From Serpula lacrymans var. lacrymans S7.9 (taxonomy: Eukaryota > Basidiomycota > Agaricomycetes > Boletales > Serpulaceae), in contig NW_006763293.1 in NCBI RefSeq assembly GCF_000218685.1, positions 800,720 to 864,719 on the forward strand: a DNA stretch of 64,000 bases, read 5' to 3'. A model generated the notes under the pieces. It was not told the DNA's origin. It did no database searches and worked only from the letters and a program-made list of their open reading frames with translations. Shown piece after piece: positions 11,499-22,000 of the stretch. Each line of letters opens with the position of its first letter. Positions within the stretch are counted from its first letter, which is position 1. The translations under genes were made by a program, and so were the position numbers.

Positions 11499-11914
11499 TG
11501 TTACAATACACAATTTTTGGACCTTTAAATTTTATTCGCCACTTTAATTTTCTTTCATAGTTTTCACATACCGTGCCATGTGGCACTTCCCATCTTGTTT
11601 AAACTCCACTTTCTCGTGCTGCACTGCATTTCTTTATTCTTAGCTACAAGTCTCTCATGCAGTGAAGCTGGTCATACGGGCCATGCCCTATGACATCATC
11701 AGCCACTGCCTTCATCAACTGTATAGTACACATGCACAAATAGTCTGTAGTAGTATAAATACCCTAATAGATCAAGGAGACTCCTCAGCGAGTCCTCCTG
11801 TTGTTTACCCACAACTAACTTGGTCCTAAACCTAAGGGAGTTTATCCACTCTCTCATTCACTTCTCTCTGCTTGTTCTTTCTGTGAATCAAAGTGTAAAA
11901 ACTTTGGTTGTAAC
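11499..11914 (+). repeat. LTR of family A in the helicase relic
   Basis: A 416-bp block runs TGTTACAATA...TTGTAACA, opposite in orientation to the other family A LTRs. It sits between helicase motif VI and the C-terminal tail, next to an intron acceptor. The flanking pentamers (GTTGT and GTACA) do not match, so either the duplication has decayed or a second event removed one flank. Confidence 0.7.
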
Positions 11915-11997
11915 AGTACAAGAAAATTTGCACAAGCTTTTAAATCAGGTGACCTTCCTGCACTGCCAGCTTGTTGCATCCAAACAGACAGTGATGG

Positions 11998-12341
11998 TGT
12001 TACAAACTGTGACTCATATGGACTTTATTTCTTCTTTGAGTAGCTACCTACCACTACTCATTACTATTTCCCACACTGGTTACTCATTATAGTTTCTCAC
12101 CCGTTGTTGTTTGTTCAACACAAACACCTACCCTAAAGTAGAACAGTATATATAGCCACTTGTATTGTAGTTAACATCTCCAATACAATTGTACGCTTCA
12201 ACAGTGCAACTTGGTATTCATATTGAAACCCTTCAGCTACTTCAGAATATGTCTCAAACCCGTTGTCCACGGGCTTATCAGAAACCACTTCCACATCCAG
12301 AAACCCTCTTGTTACCAAGCTTGTACATCACAAGCGTAACA
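11998..12341 (+). repeat. Gypsy-1 5' LTR
   Basis: 344 bp, TGTTACAAAC...GCGTAACA. A TATATATAG box near 12148 lies about 34 bp upstream of AATACAATTGT (12182-12192), the probable RNA start. By eye it differs from the 3' LTR at 12 positions, all transitions and no gaps. This shows an old insertion biased towards C/T and G/A changes. Confidence 0.92.
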
Positions 12342-12343
12342 AA

Positions 12344-12354
12344 ACAATTGTATT
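12344..12354 (+). other. Gypsy-1 primer site, self-priming type
   Basis: ACAATTGTATT, two bases after the LTR, is the exact reverse complement of AATACAATTGT (12182-12192) in the LTR, positioned where the transcript should begin. This is the arrangement of Tf1-type self-primed reverse transcription, where the folded 5' end of the RNA replaces a tRNA primer. The second Gypsy element shows the same pairing with different bases. Confidence 0.75.
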
Positions 12355-12405
12355 CTACACCGTCATTCCCACGCTTTCTAGCGAAGGGACGAAAAAGACA
12401 ATAAA

Positions 12406-13724
12406 ATGTTGCAAGGAAGAAGACCCACTACCAGGGCACAGACCAGAGCAGAACCTACTCAGACAGCCACACCCCCAGTATCGTCAAGACAAGAAAGAAC
12501 AGCAGCACCACCCCCTTTTCCCCAACCCGACGTCACCAGACTTCATACCAGAGAACAAGCAGACGCATTTATCAAAGCTAAAACACGTTGGTTATAGTAT
12601 TATGCGAGAAGTCACCTGCAGCTAATACCCAGAACCCAACATGATCCCCCAGTCTCGGAAGAAGACATCTACAACAAACAAGACTTTGAAGAATTCGCCG
12701 CAGAAGGCCAACAGTACCACATCCCACACCTCAGATACTTCCCCCTGCACCCAACCCATCTCCCATTCCACCAACTAGCACCATGTCCAACACCACAGCA
12801 CCCAAACCCACCAAGTTTGGACAAATAGACAATTTTGATGGAATGCCCGACCGAGCCAACGGCTGGATGTTGTCAGCCAAAGCATACTTTGACGTAAACG
12901 ACGCCATTTACGACTCCGACAGAAAGAAGGTCTTCGAAGCCCTCTCCCACATGAAGAAGGGAGCCACCCTAGCATGGAAAGAGACTAAACTGATGGAATA
13001 CACTGGATCGGGCAAATACCCGAAATGGGCAGACTTCAAAACCAACTTTAACGGAACATTTATTACCGTGGACGTAAAGGGAGCGGCCAGTGCGGCCCTT
13101 ATGACAATGAAAATGGAAACAGGAGAAATGGCAGTAAAGTTTAACTCCCGTTTCATGGTGGAAGCGGGAAAGAGCAGCTTGAACGACGAAGGACTAATCA
13201 TGGTATACAAAAGCTCCATATGCCCGTATCTCCTTCAAAATGTGCTCAATTCTGCCACCTAACCAAAGAACATCGCAGGATGGATGAGCACCATCGCTGG
13301 CCTCGATGCCAACTAGACAAATTCAAACAGCATCAGCGAAGGAAAATGGGGAAAGAAAGGTGAAAAGAAGAGAGAAGAAAAAGGAGGAAGAAGCCAATCA
13401 TCCTCGGCAAAACATTTAACCAAAGATGAAGAAGACTTGCTCAAAAGAGAAGGGCGATGCTTTATATGCAAAGAACAAGGACACATCTCGCGGTTTTGCC
13501 CGGATAAAAGAAAAGGAAAACAGCCGGAACGGAAAATTTGTACCGCCGAAGTCACAGGAAAAGAAGTCACAGAAACCGTGGTAGAAGATGGAAAAGGAAT
13601 TTCCCACATCCTCAAAATGTGGAGAGAACTTGGAGAAGCCGATTGCGCCTCTGCCATTGATGAATTAGAAAAAGAGGGTTTTGGAAAGGACGACCCACCC
13701 CAATGTTGGTACCGTCCCGAATAG
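12406..13724 (+). pseudogene. Gypsy-1 gag (capsid and zinc knuckle), broken
   Basis: Starts at ATG 12406 in a proline/arginine-rich segment, then reaches the capsid-like part from 12783 (MSNTTAPKPTKFG...). A CCHC knuckle (CFICKEQGHISRFC, near 13459-13500) lies before the end at 13722. Breaks: a stop at 12595-12597, a frame change before 12783, and two stops between the capsid and knuckle parts. One of these replaces a Trp that the related copy at 62 kb keeps. The capsid and knuckle parts share one frame; pol overlaps in another, so the intact family would express pol by frameshifting. Gag would form the virus-like particle. Confidence 0.8.
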
Positions 13725-16483
13725 CCGTTGTAACCATAGCTACAATTAATTCGAACTCCCTACAAATTGACACCACGTTACGACAAAAAACCATTGGAAC
13801 CAAAGCACTCATCAACTCGGGAGCAACCAATGACTTTATGGACGCAAAGTTTGCCATCAAACACCGCTATCCCCTTAACAAACTAGAAGTACCCATTACA
13901 TGCAAAAATGTAGATGGAACCGTCAGCAACGGAAGAAAGATCACCCATTACACGTATCAGCGGGTAGAAGTAGGAGGAAGGAACACTATATGCAAATTCC
14001 TTATCACCAGCTTAGGAGGAGAAGATATTCTCCTTGGATACCCATGGCTCCACAAGGTAAACCCCACTATAGACTGGACATCCAAAAGTGTAGACACCCA
14101 ACACGCCATTTGCACAATCCGACATCACTCCAACCAATCCATGATTCGCACCACCACAACAGATCAATCAGAACTATTGATCAATTACGTACATGAAACA
14201 CGGACCTTTGCAAAAACTAACACCACAATGGAACTAGCCATCCAACACAATGTTGGGAAACGGATAACGGAACTACCCAAAACCTACAAAGAATTTGCAA
14301 TGGTCTTTGACAAAAAGGCCTCAGAGAGATTACCCAAAAGAAGGATCTATGATCACGCCATAAACCTAAAACCGGAATTTAAACCAAAGGATTGTATAAT
14401 CTACCCTTTATCACCCAAGGAAAACATGGCACTCGAAGAATTCCTTGACCATAACCTTCAAAAAGGATACATCCGACCAAGTAAATCCCCAATGGCTTCC
14501 CCTTTCTTTTACATAGACAAAAAGGACGGTTCTCTACGACCATGCCAGGACTATCGACGACTAAATGAACAAACCATCCGAGATCCTTATCCACTACCTA
14601 TGATCCCCAACCTCATAGACAAACTCCATGGAACATCACATTTCACAAAATTGGATCTACGATGGGGATATAACAATGTCCGGATAAAAGAAGGAGACGA
14701 ATGGAAGGCGGCATTTAAAACTAGGAAAGGACTCTTTGAACCAACGGTAATGTTCTTCGGCATGTGCAACTCCCCGGCCACCTTCCAACGCATGATGAAC
14801 AACCTCTTCGCAGACATGATAGATGCAGGGTGGCTTATCATATATATGGACGATATGCTCATATTCAGCAAAGAGCCTGAAGAACACATTCTACGGACAA
14901 AAAGAGTGTTACAACACCTACGGGAAAACAACTTATATTTAAAACTGGAAAAATGCACCTTTGATGTAGCCAAAATAGAATATCTCGGCATGATTGTTCG
15001 CCACAACCAGGTACAAATGGATCCAGTAAAACTAGCCGGAATCCAAAATTGGCCTACCCCAACCAACACACACGAAGTATGGAAGTTCCTCGGATTTGGC
15101 AACTTCTACCAAAAATTCATTGGCCACTACTCGGAACTTGCAAAACTGCTCAATGCCCTACTCGAAAAAGGAAAAATTTGGAGCTGGACAATGGCCAAAG
15201 AAAATGCATTTGCGCTGCTAAAACACCGCTTTAGCAAATCACCGGTGACGCAGATACCCGATCCTAACAAACCATCACAAATTGCGGCGGACACGTCCAA
15301 ACATGCAACCGGAGCGGTGTTAAACCAACCAGATGACAACGGAGTGTGGCATCCGTGTGCCTTCTTCTCCAAAACACTATCCCCAGCGGAAAAGAACTAC
15401 CAGATATACGACAAGGAACTACTGGCCATCATCAGAGCATTGGAAGAATGGAAACACTATATCCAAGGCAGCACACACACAATAGAGATATTGACGGACC
15501 ACAAAAATCTCACATACTGGCAAGAAGCCAGAAAATTGACACCACAACAAAGATGCTGGCAACCTCTCCTCTCACAGTACAACTATACTCTGAAACACGT
15601 ACCAGGGACACAAATGACAATTCCAGACAATCTATCCAGAAGACCGGACCTATACATGGAAGGTGACAAAGAAGATACACCACTGCTCCCAAAAACTGTC
15701 TTTGCCGCAGTAGCGACCACAGACCCATTTCTCACTCGCATAAAGGACAGTTTACACGATGGAACCAAATTGCCAATGCACTCAGACCCCACAGATTGGG
15801 CCATCAGAAACAATGATGTCTACTACAAAAGTTGCCGGTACATTCCCACAGGAATAGACAGAAAAGCATGCATTCAACAACAACACGATACACTCACAGC
15901 CGGACATCCTGGACAACTGAAAATAACCCAATTAGTAACACGATATTACTATTGGCCGAGTATGACGCAAATGATCAAAGAATATGTTGCAGGGTGTGCC
16001 ACGTGCCAACAGAGTAAGGCGATTACAAACCCGATCAAAGTACCCATTCAACCGATTATAGGCCCCAAAACGACTGAACCATTCAAAAACCTGTCCGTCG
16101 ACTTCATCACAGATCTTCCAGAAAGCAACGGATATGACAGTCTCATGGTCGTGGTGGACCACGGCCTTACAAAGGGGGTAATACTATCACCATGCAGGAA
16201 AACTATTGACGCATTAGGAACGGCTAAATTATTTCACCAACACGTGTTTAGAAGATTCGGATTACATGATAAACTCATATCCGATAGAGGACCACAATTC
16301 GCATCAGAAGTAACCAAGGAACTAGCCACATTACTCAAAACCGGAATTAATCTATCAATGGCATATCACCCTCAATCTGATGGAGAAACCAAAAGGGTAA
16401 ACCAAGAGATAGAAACGTACTTGCGGATCTTCTGCAATAATTTACCACACTCTTGGATGGAATATCTCACGACAGCCGAATTC

Positions 16484-17283
16484 CATCAGGAAAAACCCTT
16501 TTGCTATATAGCGCTATATAGCCACCACCTATATATATAAATGCATTCATAGAAACTATAGTACTATCAGTGCAATCATAGCTCTTATAGCTCTTATAGC
16601 ACAGTAGTAGGCAAAATTTTAACCAAGGGGAGAAGTATCTATAATTCCCTCAAACTCTGGATTAATCTAATAAACTTGTTCAATAATAGAAAGAGGCCAG
16701 AAGTGTTTGGAGTTAAGTATATTATTATAGGCAAGGTACTATAAGTGCTCTTATAGCCTATAGCAGCCTATATAGCTCCTATAGCTGTAAAGATCATAGT
16801 TATAATATAGTTCAAGGTGCTTAAAAGGGCTAATAAATCATCCAGTATTAATTAATTATGTAGCCTGTATTAGTGAAATAGTAGTTTGTATTCCTGATAC
16901 TCACAAAATAAGATTAATGATTTATCCAAATATAAGTAGTGACAATGAGTGAAAAAAAAATCTAAATCCATGAAAAATCAATATATAACACCTGTATGAT
17001 ACATTTTATAAGCTCTTATGGTGTAGTGGATAAATGTAATGTGTGGCTATAGGTTGCTTAGTCACCCAAAAGCTGACTAGCCGGTTGAGAGTTCAAATCC
17101 TGTCTGTGTTAATTTATTTTTATCAGCCACACAACAATTTCCAACATCTATAAGAGCATTTATAGAGCTATATGAGGCTCTATAGATGGCAGAGGTTTTA
17201 TAACAGGTTTGACCACTATAACAGCTTTATGAGTACTTATAGTGCTATAGAGCTCTATATAGCTACCCCCATTTTTCCTGATG
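16484..17283 (+). mobile_element. ~800-bp TIR element (MITE-like), copy 2, in Gypsy-1 integrase
   Basis: 800 bp with termini CATCAGGAAAAA...TTTTTCCTGATG, inserted between integrase codons: GCC GAA TTC on the left and TGC CAC AAC on the right restore the Gypsy frame. Only a TC dinucleotide may be duplicated. It is rich in CTATAG/CTATAT palindromes and has a tRNA-like core at 17015-17110. It is younger than Gypsy-1. It is reverse-oriented and nearly identical to 7053-7858. Confidence 0.82.
17015..17110 (+). other. tRNA-like core inside TIR element copy 2
   Basis: A box TGGTGTAGTGG (17019-17029) and B box GTTCAAATCC (17091-17100) have tRNA-like spacing if a long variable arm or intron is allowed. 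The stems are imperfect, so a functional tRNA is unlikely. It may be a SINE or tRNA pseudogene captured by the TIR element. Confidence 0.5.
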
Positions 17284-17788
17284 TCTGCCACAACCACAGA
17301 CCCCATTCTGCACGGAACGAATCCCCATTCTATCTAATGATGGGATACCACCCCAGAGATCTCTACCAAAAGTTCAATTGGAAACGAGAAGGCCCCTTTG
17401 TCATCCTCGAAAAAGTATCGCCGGTTAACTACCGACTAAAACTCCCAGACGCGTGGAAAATCCATCCTGTATTCCACGCAACCCTTCTAACCCCATACAA
17501 ACAAACCAAAGTCCACGGAGAAAATTACATAAGACCACCGGTGGAGATAATCAACGATCAAGAGGAATACAAAGTAGAAGCCATTTTACGGCACAAAAAG
17601 AACAGAAAAGGATATCTATATTTAATCAAATGGAAGGACTACCCGTCGGCCAAAAATTCCTGGGAAGAAGAAGCAAACCTACAGAATGCCTCCGAGACCT
17701 TGACAGAGTATAAGAAGAGGCACAAATTGTAGAATCATCCCTAACAACGAACTCCCTCCTTCACTTCTACATCCTTACCCAAGACAAG

Positions 17789-19756
17789 ATGTCTCAAACC
17801 ACCCCTGTTGACCAACAACCCCCTCAGTTTCCTCCTTATCTCACTGAACCACCAGTAATCACTGAAGCCCAATGGGCACACCGACTAGCCCTTACTCGCG
17901 AACAGACCAACGTTGTAGATGCCACCGAACTGATGTCAGATAGGCGCGCATACTTTTATCTATTCCATCAGTCTAACATCGATTGCCTTTACGCTACTTA
18001 CCCTCTGGACACGTTCCATTGCTGGCAACAATCATTCCTAATTGCCAACGAACTACACACAGTCACCGTCTCACTGGCTTTGTTAGTAGATGAGCTTACA
18101 CGGGACAACAATTCCGCATTGAGTATTAGAGCGACTTTGCTCATGGAACACTTGCAGATAGAATCCCTGGAACAACGCTTGAGGAAGAACTGCGAGAATG
18201 GAGAGAAAGAAGCGGTCAAGGCTTTCCTACAATTAGGGGGCCAGAAGGTGTGCGAAGACGCGAGGAACCTTCTCGCCCAATGAGGATACCTCACCTCCCC
18301 TCCCCCAGATTTGTTATCCCTACCAGGTCTCACGGGACACACCTTTCCAGGACGTCACCCCCCTCACTCTCCACCACCACCTCCACCAGCATCTCGCCCA
18401 TCATCGCCAGATCTTGCTCTACCCGTGCCCGCTCCACTATCCCCAATACGTTCCTCTACAACCGACTCAATAACCCCCGTTCCCAACGTAGTCGACGCAT
18501 TGCAGGACACATTGATTCCTACGTGACCAACGATGCTGTAAGGACCGTTTTATTATTTTCTTATCTTCATTATGTCTTGGTTCTCCAACGCCTTTCCCAT
18601 TACACCTCTGGCTCTAGGGCTAGAGGTATCCTTTGCCGCTTTACTTCTCATAGCCCTCACAGGCTTTCTTAACCATTGCTACCATTTTATATCACAGATC
18701 AGAGACTGGGTATCGCTCCCAGCCAGCCAGCACACGGAGTAAGGACTGGTGGTAGGCATCTCGCCAACCAGCTCCAAGCTTCAGTAAAGCCTGGTTATAC
18801 TAATAACACCTTATTCAGGATCGTACCTCATCATGAGGATACGGTTCCTGAACATGCGTGACAATCCTCTATTATTAGTACAAGTCTCTCACCTGCTGAT
18901 TAATCAAGTTAAAAGTCGTACGATAGTTACTCTCCCTTTTTCTTATTGGTCGATTGATTCCTCAGACCACTTTTTGTATATTCTCCTTTCGGTCTGAGGA
19001 ACGAACAGTTCACTATATAAAGCCTTACCTATTCATGTATGGCTCTTTAGTTTTCTATTACTGAATTTACCCGCTTTACTCCTCAACGAAAACCTTTGAA
19101 GCTTACCTCTCAAAGTCCTCTACTCGCTATATTTACTAGCGTCTGTTGACCTCAAGCTCATTGAACCCTTTACTCCCTGCAAGTGCAGAAGGAGACAGGT
19201 TTCGTTTTTGTTATAGTTTATTGTTGCCTCACAGACACCCCTTCCCCAACTTCCCCAACCGCGTTGCCCCCGCTGACTATGCCGACAGCGCCCCAAGCCG
19301 GTACTCCTCATCCCTTTGGGCCGCACTCCCCGAGTACCGCACACAGGCCTGAGGAAGACCCCGATATCGACCAGCAACACATCTCCGGATGGAAGGTTGT
19401 CAAGGAGCAATGAAGGGGACACTTTGTCCACAGGGAATAAAAGCAAAAAGCCCTCACCCATATCAGACTATTCCAATTCCACTCATTCACAATCCTCTTC
19501 GGAACGAAGACGCTGCCCTCGTGTTCGACGTTGTTATGCATGTCAAGAATATGGCCATTGCGCCATCTATTGTCGTCACCATACTTGCTCTACGTGTGGG
19601 TTAGATGCCCCAGGGCACCGAGCTAATGAATGTAACCTACGACGCAACTACCCCTTTGCCCGGGATAGTTGGGGATTGGATGACATACATAACAACCTGG
19701 ACAATGACGCACGGTACAACGTAGACGGAGAATTGGGAGACTTCGGAGCAGTCTGA
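17789..19756 (+). pseudogene. Gypsy-1 third ORF with a zinc knuckle, split by a solo LTR
   Basis: Downstream of pol a further reading frame starts at 17789 (MSQTTPVDQQPPQFP) and gives 164 residues rich in helices. After frame breaks a proline-rich linker follows. Beyond the solo LTR comes an Arg/Ser segment and a cysteine/histidine cluster (CYACQEYGHCAIYC then CSTCGLDAPGHRANEC). The stop at 19754-19756 lies just before the polypurine tract. The position between pol and the 3' LTR is that of env or accessory ORFs, but there is no signal peptide or membrane segment. The knuckles suggest a nucleic-acid-binding role. Confidence 0.6.
18537..19233 (+). repeat. Solo LTR of family B in Gypsy-1 ORF3
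   Basis: A 697-bp block TGTAAGGACC...CCTCACA, nearly the same as 3009-3707. Flanking pentamers are GATGC and GACAC, which differ by two transitions, so the target duplication is probably decayed. It has a CTATATAAAGCC TATA tract. Confidence 0.8.
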
Positions 19757-19773
19757 ACATAAAACGGGGGTAA

Positions 19774-20117
19774 TGTTACAAACTGTGACCCATACGGACT
19801 TCATTTCTTCTTTAAGTAGCTACCTACCACTACTCATTACTATTTCCCACACTAGTTACTCGTTATAGTTTCTCACCCGTTGTTGTTTGTTCAACACAAA
19901 CACCTACCCTAAAGTAGAACAGTATATATAGCCACTTGTATTGTAGTTAACATCTCCAATATGATTGTATGCTTCAACAGTGCAACTTGGTATCCATATT
20001 GAAACCCTTCAGCTACTTCAGAATACGTCTCAAACCCGTTGTCCACGGGCTTATCAGAAACCACTTCCACATCCAGAAACCCTCTTGTTACCAAGCTTGT
20101 ACATCACAAGCGTGACA
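19774..20117 (+). repeat. Gypsy-1 3' LTR
   Basis: 344 bp, TGTTACAAAC...GCGTGACA, followed by the target duplication GATGG. It is preceded by a polypurine tract at 19761-19770. Its copy of the self-priming sequence has two changes (AATATGATTGT), so an RNA from this LTR would pair less well with the primer site. Confidence 0.92.
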
Positions 20118-20751
20118 GATGGTGGTACCATAAATTGCACCAATTGCTCTATGTAAGGCATATCACAACCCTGGAAATAGAACTAATTAAAAGAATATAC
20201 CAGCATCTCCAGATGGAATAACTTACCATCCCTGAAGCGGCAAACAGTATTTTGATTTTACCCTTTTGAAATAGCTGCAAGATTTTATTCTTGGCTGCAG
20301 GGCTTTGTCGTGAATGATAGATGACAATCTGTTCTTGCATACCTTCAGGTACAAACATAAGTTAAATCAAGTGGAGGGAGTGTGGCTGAAGTCACAAGGA
20401 ATGGAACATAGCTTGGTACAAGTGCACAAAGAGCTCCCAAGAGTGAGTAGTCTTTACGGAAGTTATCTCCCCAAAGCTGAATGCAATGTGCTTTGTCAAT
20501 GACTACTACAGCAATCTGGGCAGCAAAATTTGGGCAGGTCAAGGCCTTTTGAAAGGGGTCATGATTCAGACACATTTCCGGTGATGTGATTATCACTTGG
20601 TATTGCTGTTTCTCCAGTTACGGTACCCAGAATTAAATTTCTGGCAGCTTAGTGAAGCATAGGGTTCTTTACCTGATGTAAAGATTGATTATATGTTTCA
20701 CCATTTACCGCAACAGCAGTAAGCTTCATTTCTCTGAACCGCTGAGCCTGC

Positions 20752-21096
20752 TGTAACAACCAAGAGTTATTTACTCCGGCGCACACAGGAACACACTATA
20801 AAGAAGATGATGGGGAGTGGTTACCCCTTAGACTGCAGTGAGTTAGTTGTGCTAGACAACAGAAGGACTCGCTGAGTCCTTCCCCATGTATTGGTCTTGT
20901 ATATATACTAAAATACATGAGGTACTGTACAGTTGTAAATAAAGTTCAAAGTCCAATGTCTAGCATGTGACCGGTCACATGATGAGTCTAGACACTGGTC
21001 AGGTGATGTGTCACATGACTGGTCATGTGACTTGGAAAATAAAAGTAGAAGTACAAAAGTGAAGCGTAAGTAGGTGCTGGTATGTCAATTGTAACA
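20752..21096 (-). repeat. Solo LTR of family A at a helicase splice acceptor
   Basis: A 345-bp block TGTAACAACC...TTGTAACA with a perfect 5-bp duplication CCTGC (20747-20751 and 21097-21101). On the minus strand the target is the ...GGCAG|G acceptor of a helicase intron, so the insertion duplicated the splice site. Confidence 0.85.
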
Positions 21097-21354
21097 CCTG
21101 CCATAGCCAACAAGTGAGTACATGCTTTGTGATATTAACAAATCATGCTTGCCTGATCCTCTTCTAGTGCATTTGACGGAGATATTATAATGACATTCTT
21201 GTTGGGATGTGCAAACAGCGGCATGACAAAAGGCATTGTCTTCCCCGCACCTGTGCCTGCAATTACAGAGCAGTCAAGACCCAAGGCAAGAGCTTCTGCA
21301 ACATTAAGCTGCTATTCATAAGGGCTCTTTCCATTGTCGCACACATAGAATTCT

Positions 21355-21877
21355 TGTGACAACACCAACAAGACACAGTCTTGGGGCACTGGAGCACAAT
21401 GAAAACAACACTCAAAAGAAGAGGAAGAGGTGGGAGTGGTTACCCATTTGGTAGAAACAAGTTAGTTGTTGGTAGACAACAGGAGGACTTGCTGAGTCCT
21501 TCCCCAAGATCTACTGGGGTTTATATATTAATACAGGTTTGTTTGTACATATGTACTGTACAGTTGCTAGAAGCAGTGGCTGCTGATGTCATGGGGTCTA
21601 GCCCATGTGACCAGCTCCACTGTGTGAGATACTTGTAGCTAAAATAAGTATAAAGGCAGTGCCGTGCGAGAAAGGTGGAGTTTGAACTAAAAGGGAAGTG
21701 CCACATGGCACAGTGCGAAAACTACAATACAAGGTTAAAGCGGAGAATGAAAATTAAAGGAAAGGTCCAAATTTGAAAAGTAAGGTAAATGGTCACATGA
21801 CTGGTCATGTGACTTGGAAAAAGTAAAAGTATACAAAAAGTAAAGTGTGAGTAGGTACTGGTACGTCAATTGTAACA
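21355..21877 (-). repeat. Solo LTR of family A in the helicase N-terminal exon
   Basis: A 523-bp block TGTGACAACA...TTGTAACA with a perfect 5-bp duplication ATTCT (21350-21354 and 21878-21882). It is longer than the 345-356 bp relatives because it keeps an extra segment near its plus-strand right end. Confidence 0.85.
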
Positions 21878-22000
21878 ATTCTTCACATATTTTTTGCCAT
21901 GTTGATGATGCAGAGTCATACTTGTAGTTTTGTTTGGCTTTCAAGTGTGCTTCTTTCAAGGCCTCAGTGGATCTTTTAAGGGTCCTTTTCATGAGAACTG

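Larger units (their letters stand above)
13703..17732 (+). pseudogene. Gypsy-1 pol: protease, RT, RNase H, integrase, chromodomain, split
   Basis: One frame runs 13703-16483, is interrupted by the TIR element, and resumes at 17284-17732. Domains: retropepsin-like protease with ALINSGATNDF (catalytic Asp replaced by Asn); RT with YMDD; RNase H with IAADTSK and LTDHKN; integrase HHCC (H-x3-H, CATC) with D, D and E residues kept (VDFITD, SDRGPQF, SDGETKRVNQE). The second piece has the GPFVI/HPVFH module and a C-terminal chromodomain (YLYLIKWKDYP). A stretch between YHPRDLYQ and the KREGP module is shorter than usual, suggesting a deletion. Pol copies and inserts the element; the chromodomain steers integration. 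Confidence 0.88.
11998..20117 (+). mobile_element. Full-length Ty3/Gypsy chromovirus (Gypsy-1)
   Basis: A complete 8.1-kb element: 344-bp LTRs at both ends and the 5-bp target duplication GATGG (11993-11997 and 20118-20122). Order: 5' LTR, self-complementary primer site, gag, protease-RT-RNase H-integrase-chromodomain, extra zinc-knuckle ORF, purine tract AAAACGGGGG, 3' LTR. It is inserted in motif VI of the RecQ-like helicase gene. It carries a TIR element in the integrase (16484-17283) and a solo LTR in ORF3 (18537-19233), so without these it would be about 6.6 kb. Stops in gag and a protease catalytic change make it non-autonomous. Confidence 0.92.
10150..22000 (-). pseudogene. RecQ-type DEAH helicase, shattered by nested retroelements
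   Basis: Minus-strand pieces join in order across insertions. N-terminal piece: 21883-21995. Motif I piece with Walker A AGTGAGKT: 21102-21349. DEAH-box region, here DKAH, and SATLPP motif III: 20345-20596. Motif V-like LFAASGMGCDMP, split by an intron: about 20137-20340. Motif VI QQAGSAGRS: 11915-11992 joined to 20123-20160. C-terminal Cys/His and Lys/Arg-rich tail: about 10150-11498. Lesions include an in-frame TAG before motif I, Glu to Lys in the DEAH box, loss of about 100 residues between motifs III and V, an Arg to Ser change in motif VI, and frameshifts in the tail. RecQ-like helicases of this type are multicopy in many Agaricomycetes, and some are telomere-linked. This copy cannot make a helicase. 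Confidence 0.8.
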
